Source: Nitrososphaerales archaeon (GTDB taxonomy: Archaea; Thermoproteota; Nitrososphaeria; Nitrososphaerales; Nitrososphaeraceae). Taken from it: 12,016 bases of DNA. Within the stretch, counting starts at the first letter, position 1. Each line of letters begins with the position of its first letter. Below are positions 6,507 to 12,016 of this stretch, piece by piece. Both the position numbers and the translations under genes were made by a program. The notes under the pieces were generated by a model that made no database searches, was not told the DNA's origin, and saw only the letters and a list, made by a program, of their open reading frames with translations. The stretch lies in contig JARBAV010000312.1 of NCBI GenBank assembly GCA_029237515.1, positions 1-12,016 of the forward strand, in the 5' to 3' direction.

Positions 6507-7625
6507 TCACTCCCCTTTCCCCCTTTCCGCAGGCGCACCAATTTGCTTCCCGTGGTCTTCTAATTTGGCTTCATTTACTCTCTTGATTCTTCTTGGAAGA
6601 TGAATCCGAGTGAATACTTCTCCGATTAGGACGAAGACTAGAACGAGTGCCTGCAGCGTTTGAGCGAAAGCAACTGGTATTCCTAACGTTCTATACATAG
6701 ATTCGGATCCTGCAAGCAAGACCGCAAAGAAGAAAGCGACAAGACAGACTCCTAAAGCGTTTTCTCTGCCCAAAAGTGCAATGATCACAGCAATGAATCC
6801 ATAGCCAGGAGAAATGCCCTCGATGAGTCTGTGCTGGACACCCGCTAAAAGTACGGCTCCAGTCAGTCCTGCCAGCCCTCCACTTATGGCCATAGTTATT
6901 AGGATACTTTTCGTTATGTTCATACCCGCATAACGTGCCGCAGAAATATTCATGCCTACGCTCTTTAATTCAAATCCAATCTTGCTTTTCCATAGGAAAT
7001 GAACAAAAATGGCCGCCAATCCTGCTATGATTAATCCTGCATGTAATCTGGTATGATCTATCAAAATAGGCAGTTCAGACTCCGGAAAAATATCAGGACT
7101 GTAAGGCAAAAACCCTGGCGCTTTGATCGGGCCATGCAGGAGGTAAGAAATAAAGAGAAGAGCTACGAAATTGAGAAGAACGGTTACAATTATTTCACTT
7201 ACGCCCAATTTGACCTTGAGTACCGCCGGCACAAGACTGAACATCGCTCCAAATGCAATGCCCGCAATGAGGACGATAATAACCGAGACCACAGGAATCA
7301 TGCCCACTACTGCAATTCCAACTAGCAACCCTCCGAGAGCCCCCATATAGAGTTGACCTTCAGCGCCGATATTCCATAACCTACACTTAAATGCGACAGC
7401 TACAGCAAGACCTGAAATGAGTAGCGATATAGTCTTTACAAGGGTATCCGCAATCGCACGGGTAGTTCCGAGTGATCCTTTAATCAGTAATGCATAGGCT
7501 TCAAGGGGATCTACGCCTGCCGCATAGAGTATGATTCCTCCGACCAAAAAAGCTAGTCCACCTGACAGGAATGGGACGATGTGTTTAAAACTGAGTCTCT
7601 TTCCAAGTATAAGAGTTGTACTCAA
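6507..7625 (-). CDS. BMP/Nup-type ABC importer, first permease (NupP-like)
   Basis: A 372-residue polytopic permease of the BPD_transp_2 family. The family signature NIGAEGQLYMGA is at 85-96, and a second conserved region, AGMNITKSI plus a glycine-rich membrane segment with SGGLAGLTGA, follows in the middle. The C-terminus ends in a charged cytoplasmic tail rich in Lys, Arg and Glu. It forms the heterodimeric channel with the downstream permease and is energised by the double ATPase encoded 48 nt upstream. The TTG start at 7625 is preceded by GTGATC with 7-nt spacing, a match to the 3' half of the archaeal Shine-Dalgarno GGAGGTGATC; this makes a non-ATG start credible. Length and topology are normal for a NupP-like subunit. 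Confidence 0.9.
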   Translation of the reverse strand: MSTTLILGKRLSFKHIVPFLSGGLAFLVGGIILYAAGVDPLEAYALLIKGSLGTTRAIADTLVKTISLLISGLAVAVAFKCRLWNIGAEGQLYMGALGGLLVGIAVVGMIPVVSVIIVLIAGIAFGAMFSLVPAVLKVKLGVSEIIVTVLLNFVALLFISYLLHGPIKAPGFLPYSPDIFPESELPILIDHTRLHAGLIIAGLAAIFVHFLWKSKIGFELKSVGMNISAARYAGMNITKSILITMAISGGLAGLTGAVLLAGVQHRLIEGISPGYGFIAVIIALLGRENALGVCLVAFFFAVLLAGSESMYRTLGIPVAFAQTLQALVLVFVLIGEVFTRIHLPRRIKRVNEAKLEDHGKQIGAPAERGKGE

Positions 7626-7673
7626 TCTTTTAGATCACGATCTCCCATATTTCCATAATCTATAGCCATCATT

Positions 7674-9314
7674 TCAAGCACCAGCCTCCACTACGTAACC
7701 CCCCATCAATGGGCCTATTTTATCGACGTCTGCTGTTGTCCTGTCAAATACCCCCATTATCGTGCCGGCATATATTACTGCTATCCTGTCGCTGACTAGG
7801 AGAATTTCATCCAAATCTAAGGACAACAGTAAAACTGCTACCCCAGAGGCTTTTTGTTTAAAAAGTTGTTTGTGGACATATTCGGCAGCACCCACATCCA
7901 ATCCTCGTGTAGGATTATGAGCAATAAGCAGTTTGTGCTCCTTTGACAATTCTCTTCCAAGCACGATTTTTTGTAAGTTACCACCTGACAGATAGCGTAC
8001 TTGAATATCTAAACTTGGAGTTCTCACATCGAAATTTGTGACGATCTCCTCTGCAAATCTTTTCATTTCATGCTTGTCTAAAAATATCTTGCCTGAATAA
8101 GGTCTGCTATACCACCTGTCCAAAATCAGGTTTTCAGCAATAGTGTATTCTAGAATTAGACCCGTATTGAGTCGATCTTCGGGTATGTAAGCCAGACCCC
8201 ATTCTCTGATCTGCTTCGGTGACATTCCTGTTGTGTCGCGTCCGTCAATGGTTACCTGACCACTCTGTATCTTCCTCAAACCAGAAACAATCTCTGCCAT
8301 TTCGCTCTGACCATTGCCATCGACTCCTGCAATTCCCAATATCTCGCCTTTTGATACCGTTAATGACAAGTCCTTAAGCGCTTGTATCCCCGAGTTATTC
8401 AATGCAAATACGTCCTTAAGTTCAAGCATCGTAGCAAGTCCAGCTGTGGCTCTTGCACTAGAGGATTTCTGAATTCCTGCAGCGATCTCCTGTTCCAGAC
8501 GGTCTACACTGTGAGTGAGTGACCTTCCTATCATCAATTTTGCAAGGTCTGTTTCTGTTGTCTTTGCGGTCATTACCGTGCCAATAACTTTACCACCTCG
8601 AAGAACTGTAACACGTGTGCTTGCCTCAATGACTTCTCTTAACTTGTGTGTGATGAATATTATAGATAGTCCAGCCTTTACCATAGCAGATAACGTCGAG
8701 AACAAAGCCTTTTCTTCCACGGGGGTAAGCATTGAAGTAGGCTCATCGAGAATTAGAATGTCGACATCTCGGTAGAGTGCTTTTATTATCTCTACCCGTT
8801 GTTGTTCGCCCACAGATAGATCACCTACGATTGCTTTTGGGTCAATCTTGAGACCATATTTTCTGGATAATTCCAAGATCCTATTTTCTGCCTCCGTCGT
8901 ATTAAGTAAAATAGACCTTCGAGGTGACTTCAGCCCGACAATAATGTTCTCTGTAACTGTATGGCTAGGTGTCAATAAGAAATGCTGATGAACCATAGCA
9001 ATCCCAAGACCTATGGAATCGAGAGGAGATTTTATGTCAACCTTTTTCCCCTTCACATAAATTTCCCCTGCTTCTGGTTTGTATAAGCCGTAGAGCACAC
9101 TCATCAAAGTTGTCTTTCCAGCTCCGTTCTCTCCAAGAAGACCATGAATTTCGCCTTTAAAAAGATCGAAGTGCACGTCGTTGTTGGCTATAACATCACT
9201 AAATCTGCATGTTATGCCGTTCATGGAAAGGACTGGTTGGTTTTCCGGTGTTCCGACCGGCGATGATTGCGAGGGGTTCAAGTTCGTAAAGGGAGGAGAA
9301 CCCGCATCAGACAT
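7674..9314 (-). CDS. BMP/Nup-type ABC importer, double ATP-binding protein (NupO-like)
   Basis: A 546-residue protein with two fused nucleotide-binding domains, as in sugar and nucleoside importers of the RbsA/NupO type. Domain 1 has Walker A GENGAGKTT (61-69), signature LSVGEQQR (166-173) and Walker B LILDEP with Glu191. Domain 2 has a degenerate Walker A GVDGNGQSE (330-338, Lys replaced by Gln), signature LSGGNLQK (442-449) and IAHNPTRGLDVGA (464-476). The degenerate second ATP site is normal for this family. An extra 30-residue Pro/Ser/Asn-rich segment precedes the first domain. The ATG at 9314 lies inside the last codons of the preceding 62-codon frame, with 8 nt of overlap. The protein acts at the cytoplasmic face of the membrane with the two permeases. 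Confidence 0.95.
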   Translation of the reverse strand: MSDAGSPPFTNLNPSQSSPVGTPENQPVLSMNGITCRFSDVIANNDVHFDLFKGEIHGLLGENGAGKTTLMSVLYGLYKPEAGEIYVKGKKVDIKSPLDSIGLGIAMVHQHFLLTPSHTVTENIIVGLKSPRRSILLNTTEAENRILELSRKYGLKIDPKAIVGDLSVGEQQRVEIIKALYRDVDILILDEPTSMLTPVEEKALFSTLSAMVKAGLSIIFITHKLREVIEASTRVTVLRGGKVIGTVMTAKTTETDLAKLMIGRSLTHSVDRLEQEIAAGIQKSSSARATAGLATMLELKDVFALNNSGIQALKDLSLTVSKGEILGIAGVDGNGQSEMAEIVSGLRKIQSGQVTIDGRDTTGMSPKQIREWGLAYIPEDRLNTGLILEYTIAENLILDRWYSRPYSGKIFLDKHEMKRFAEEIVTNFDVRTPSLDIQVRYLSGGNLQKIVLGRELSKEHKLLIAHNPTRGLDVGAAEYVHKQLFKQKASGVAVLLLSLDLDEILLVSDRIAVIYAGTIMGVFDRTTADVDKIGPLMGGYVVEAGA

Positions 9315-9495
9315 ACCTGCCTAAGTACCCCCCAATTGCATTTGCCCTTGTGATGAACTGTACCTTGAGCAAAATTACCTTCCCTGGATTGATATCTTTC
9401 CAAGTTTTTACCTCATGGCTGGAGAATTGAAACCTCAGATAATCTATAAGGTTGTCCGGGCCAGCGATCCTATTCTGATCCTTTCTATGGAACAA
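9307..9495 (-). CDS. Possible 62-residue small protein within the importer operon
   Basis: This frame fills almost exactly the 184-bp space between the binding-protein gene (stop at 9499) and the ATPase gene (start at 9314). It begins at TTG three bases after the previous stop and ends with a TGA that overlaps the next start by 8 nt, the geometry of translational coupling. Its third-position base use looks like the flanking genes and not like AT-rich spacer. The translation is a basic, soluble-looking protein with a strand-like stretch (GKVILLKVQF) and no motif I recognise. There is no clear ribosome-binding site, so it may instead be untranslated leader for the ATPase gene. Confidence 0.35.
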   Translation of the reverse strand: MFHRKDQNRIAGPDNLIDYLRFQFSSHEVKTWKDINPGKVILLKVQFITRANAIGGYLGRYV

Positions 9496-9498
9496 AAA

Positions 9499-10557
9499 TT
9501 AGGATGAGGCTTCTGTCCTTTCCGGAACCACAATCTTGCCACTTATTATATCTTGTACGATTTGGTTAAGCCTCTGTTTCACATCCGCGGGAACCTCGCT
9601 ATCAAGATTATGAAATGGTGCAATAAACACAATACCGTCCCCGGAGGCACCTTTTGCAGTCTCTAATCCAGGCTTATAAAGCTGGCCACTAAAGTTACCG
9701 TTTTGCACCATTTTTATTGCCCCATCGAAAGCCTTTTCCATATCCAGAACAAAAGAGGTCAATACAGTATCTGGTGCAAGATTATGTTGATCTGCCACTA
9801 CTCCCAAAGCGTATATACCCTTTTCTTTTGCTGCTTGAATTACTCCCTGTCCTGATAAGTCAGCAACGTGAAACAGGAAATCAGCTCCATTATTTATCAA
9901 CGAAACTCCAGCCTCCTTTCCTCGAGCAGGGTCAGTAAAAGTATCGATATATTGTCCTAATACCTTTATGTCAGGATTGATAGACCTGGCTCCCTGTTTA
10001 TACCCCTCGAATATGTTTACAATGTTAGGATATGCCTGGCCACCTACGAAGCCAATCGTACCTGTCTTTGACATCATGGCCGCCAAAGCTCCTAGTACAT
10101 ACGATCCCTCTTGCTGCATTGGAAAGACAGATGCTACATTACTACCGTTGGTCAGACCTGTAAAGACTACAAACTTTGTATCAGGATAGTCAGCACCAAC
10201 TCTTAGAGCTGGATCGCCCCACTCAAAGCCATGAGCAATAATGAGATCATTTCCTTGATCAGCAAAATCTCTTAAGGTTGGCTCTATATCAGGAATGGCA
10301 ACATTCTCAACTGTGGTCAATTCTAAACCATATTTTTCCTTTAAGGCCTGCGAGGCGTTATATGCCGTAGCACCCCAGCCACCATCACTGAACAATGCAT
10401 CAGTTAATAATGCCACCTTCAATGGTGTTCCTTCCTCTTGTGCCCAGACGCCTTCCAACGTCGGGTATGAAAAACTAGACCCAGTGATCAATATTACAGC
10501 GACCATAATTCCGGCTACAGCACCCGTAATCCTGCTTACCTCAGATCTTTTGGACAT
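9499..10557 (-). CDS. BMP family substrate-binding protein of an ABC importer
   Basis: A 352-residue protein of the basic-membrane-protein (BMP/Med/PnrA) family, the extracytoplasmic receptor of nucleoside-class ABC importers. A basic start and a hydrophobic segment (11-30) form a signal or anchor, with a possible cleavage after VWA (Ala39). No lipobox Cys is present. Mature motifs follow the family: KVALLTDALFSDGGW (47-61), DLIIAHGFEWGDPAL, FPMQQEGSYVLGALAA (145-160), GTIGFVGG, then FEGYKQGARSINPDIKV. Purine-binding PnrA proteins carry an aromatic just after the first strand; here Trp61 in DGGWG is near that place, while the ribose-contacting Asp-Asn pair is not obvious. I chose ATG 10557 over the in-frame TTG at 10563 because the TATA box predicts transcription starting near 10563. 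First gene of the importer operon. Ligand unknown; ureide, purine or related N-compound is inferred from context. Confidence 0.9.
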   Translation of the reverse strand: MSKRSEVSRITGAVAGIMVAVILITGSSFSYPTLEGVWAQEEGTPLKVALLTDALFSDGGWGATAYNASQALKEKYGLELTTVENVAIPDIEPTLRDFADQGNDLIIAHGFEWGDPALRVGADYPDTKFVVFTGLTNGSNVASVFPMQQEGSYVLGALAAMMSKTGTIGFVGGQAYPNIVNIFEGYKQGARSINPDIKVLGQYIDTFTDPARGKEAGVSLINNGADFLFHVADLSGQGVIQAAKEKGIYALGVVADQHNLAPDTVLTSFVLDMEKAFDGAIKMVQNGNFSGQLYKPGLETAKGASGDGIVFIAPFHNLDSEVPADVKQRLNQIVQDIISGKIVVPERTEASS

Positions 10558-10585
10558 CTTCAAGAATCATAGCGACTGTAGATCG

Positions 10586-10593
10586 TAATATAG
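10586..10593 (-). promoter_or_regulatory. TATA box of the importer operon
   Basis: The minus strand reads CTATATTA centred near 10590. Transcription would begin about 27 nt downstream, close to 10563, giving a leader of about 6 nt to the ATG at 10557. This near-leaderless spacing is typical of archaea and decides the start codon. Confidence 0.5.
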
Positions 10594-10615
10594 TTTGTCT
10601 GATTTATGCTAAAGA

Positions 10616-10633
10616 TTTATGATATATCATAAA
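10616..10633. promoter_or_regulatory. 18-bp perfect palindrome, candidate operator
   Basis: TTTATGATATATCATAAA is its own reverse complement over 18 bases. It lies about 35 bp upstream of the importer TATA box and some 310 bp from the fdrA-like TATA box. This position suits an activator or a helix-turn-helix dimer acting on the importer promoter. The core is AT-rich, so some self-complementarity is expected by chance, though not of this length. Confidence 0.4.
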
Positions 10634-10940
10634 AAAGAAAGTTTACATTGGACAGGTGCCAGATCAGAGGTCCAAATTTTTCATGCAAAAGCACTTAGTC
10701 TTGATGATATGTGAAATTATACCTGTCGAATCTAATACTCGAGGAGAGAAAATTTAACTTCGCCTTCATGGCTTCTATTATCCAAGCAAAAGTAAGTTCT
10801 ACAATAGCCACCTTTCAATTATCAGTATGCCCCTAATTTCTGAAACTGATCTTTGCCACTAATAATTATTCATGACGTCTACAATATAATATAATCTATG
10901 GATGACTTCATTTATGCGCATTTAGAGCCGAATATGCAAC

Positions 10941-10952
10941 TATACTTAAATA
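10941..10952 (+). promoter_or_regulatory. TATA box of the fdrA-like gene
   Basis: TATACTTAAATA is centred about 33 nt before the GTG at 10981, predicting transcription from about 10973-10975 and an almost leaderless message. An in-frame TGA at 10969 prevents any earlier start, so promoter and frame agree on GTG. Confidence 0.55.
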
Positions 10953-10980
10953 CCATAGCTCTGAACGCTGAACTACGAAA

Positions 10981-12016
10981 GTGGGCAAACCCATACCTTC
11001 GGCGGATACTTATCATAATGTTCTAGTTAAGCATAACTATTACAGGGACTCACTTGAACTTCTTAGATTGTCCGATGAGATTAAGCGATATCCTGGAATC
11101 ATGGAAGCCTCTCTAGTCATGGGCACTAAAACTAACAAAGAAATCCTGATTAAATTAGGCTTCCCCACCGACAATATCGCCAAGGCAGAAAGTTCAGATA
11201 TGATAATTGCCCTGAGAGCTAAGGATGAAGCCTTGTTACTTTCAACAATTCCTAAAATCGAAGCTATTTTACGTGGTACTGGAACTGGGAGTGAGAGAAC
11301 CCAAGATTTGGACCATTCTTCGACTAGCGATAGACATGATCTTGAATCAGTGCTTAGTTCTGATAAGGAAATTAACATTGCGTTAATTTCAGTTCCTGGT
11401 GAGCATGTTAAAGGCTTGGCGTTCAGATTGATCGATGAGGGAATTCATCAACAAATTTTCAGCGATCATGTCACTATGGATGATGAGCTTGAGATAAAAA
11501 GATATGCATTGAAGAATCATGTATTAATCTTGGGACCTGGGGCTGGGACGTCGATTATCAATGGAAGGGGGATTGGATTTTCAAATGCGGTTTCTACCGG
11601 TCCTGTCGCGATTGTAGCAGCCGCAGGTACCGGGTTACAAGAGGTTTCCACACTACTAGATCATTGTGGAATAGGGGTAAGACACGGATTGGGGGTTGGA
11701 GGAAATGATCCTAAAGCAAAGATCGGTGGCTTGATGATGTCGGAAGCATTCAAGATGCTAGAAGAAAGCGAAGATATTGATGTGATAAATATAGTGTCAA
11801 AACCTCCGGCAGCAAGTGTCAAGCAGAATATAATTGATCATGCAGCTAAGCATGGAAAGAAAAAATACGTAATGACATTTATCGGTAGTAACACCCTTAC
11901 AAAAGATACTAAAGTGAAAACGGTGCGAGGTAGAACTAGGAGGCTTACAATGCAATCAAACAAGATCATTATAGCCAATACTCTTACTTCTTCGGTTTTT
12001 GCAACAGCAAAACACA
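10981..12016 (+). CDS. fdrA: FdrA-like protein, acyl-CoA synthetase alpha/beta-like (3' truncated)
   Basis: An open frame from GTG to the window edge covers 345 residues with no stop. The order of motifs matches FdrA, a relative of succinyl-CoA synthetase. These are YYRDSLELLRLSDEIKRYPG (20-39), ASLVMGTKTNKEIL (43-56), ISVPGEHV (136-143), IFSDHVTMDDELEIKRYA (159-176), a CoA-ligase-like Rossmann loop LGPGAGTSIING (184-195), AAAGTGLQEVS (213-223) and SKPPA (273-277). In E. coli FdrA (AllF) works with two partner proteins as the oxamate carbamoyltransferase of allantoin degradation. The usual GPDCGT loop is GPGAGT here, and the linker at 98-130 is polar and longer than I expect. The gene diverges from the importer operon and has its own TATA box. 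The partner genes (DUF1116, DUF2877, carbamate kinase) would be expected beyond the right edge. Family is confident; the exact reaction is inference. Confidence 0.85.
   Translation, partial: MGKPIPSADTYHNVLVKHNYYRDSLELLRLSDEIKRYPGIMEASLVMGTKTNKEILIKLGFPTDNIAKAESSDMIIALRAKDEALLLSTIPKIEAILRGTGTGSERTQDLDHSSTSDRHDLESVLSSDKEINIALISVPGEHVKGLAFRLIDEGIHQQIFSDHVTMDDELEIKRYALKNHVLILGPGAGTSIINGRGIGFSNAVSTGPVAIVAAAGTGLQEVSTLLDHCGIGVRHGLGVGGNDPKAKIGGLMMSEAFKMLEESEDIDVINIVSKPPAASVKQNIIDHAAKHGKKKYVMTFIGSNTLTKDTKVKTVRGRTRRLTMQSNKIIIANTLTSSVFATAKH

Larger units (their letters stand above)
10564..10980. other. Divergent control region between binding-protein and fdrA-like genes
   Basis: An AT-rich 417-bp region with a TATA box for each flanking gene and an 18-bp perfect palindrome near the importer end. 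No tRNA, repeat array or convincing small ORF is seen. Its size and palindrome make it the likeliest place for pathway-specific regulation, but no regulator gene is in the window. Confidence 0.55.

Noticed and set aside
6103..6603. A 166-codon plus-strand frame across the two permease genes.
   Set aside because: It is antisense to strongly conserved permease motifs in both genes; the length reflects the base composition of membrane-protein codons on the opposite strand.
7674..9314. Degenerate second Walker A of the ATPase as a sign of a defective gene.
   Set aside because: Loss of the Lys in the second site is normal in this double-domain importer family, and the rest of the domain is intact.
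11040..11378. A 112-codon minus-strand frame at the start of the fdrA-like gene.
   Set aside because: It lies opposite conserved FdrA motifs, and its Ser/Leu-rich translation is typical of an antisense shadow.

Overview
The window looks archaeal. Several genes have AT-rich TATA-type boxes about 25-30 nt before a start codon with little or no leader, and GTG and TTG starts are frequent. Two of the TTG starts are preceded by sequences resembling the archaeal Shine-Dalgarno GGAGGTGATC. The low-complexity surface-protein tail at the left edge and the AT-rich intergenic DNA suggest a soil-type ammonia-oxidising archaeon (Nitrososphaeria/Thaumarchaeota). That taxonomic placement is inference, because no marker gene lies in the window.

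Layout. At 1-327 is the C-terminal end of a repetitive Cys-containing exported protein, followed by a poly-T terminator. Next come about 450 bp with one doubtful small ORF. On the minus strand lie an isochorismatase-fold Cys hydrolase (783-1655) and an amidase-signature enzyme (1944-3395), separated by 288 bp containing their own candidate terminator and promoter. Divergent from the amidase, on the plus strand, are a PurE-like protein (3834-4388) and a fumarylacetoacetate-hydrolase (FAH) family protein (4413-5375), an apparent two-gene operon. Converging on it is a minus-strand operon for a BMP/Nup-type ABC importer: binding protein (9499-10557), a possible 62-codon ORF, double ATPase (7674-9314) and two permeases (6507-7625 and 5562-6497). 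Divergent from the binding protein, a plus-strand fdrA-like gene starts at 10981 and runs off the right edge.

Reading as a system. One complete importer is packed with five unlinked enzyme families, and no regulator or biosynthetic gene is interspersed. The isochorismatase fold resembles biuret/ureidoacrylate-type C-N hydrolases. Amidases cleave amide or ureide bonds. FdrA belongs to the carbamoyltransferase system that ends bacterial allantoin/oxalurate breakdown. The likeliest reading is an uptake and degradation island for an organic nitrogen compound (ureide, biuret-like or N-heterocycle), yielding ammonia, CO2 or carbamoyl phosphate. The substrate cannot be fixed from sequence.

The most unusual members are the PurE-like and FAH-like proteins. 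Both keep their family fold motifs but have lost residues needed for the canonical reaction: the PurE phosphoribosyl-binding GSxSD loop and the FAH His/Glu dyad. This suggests a non-standard pathway.
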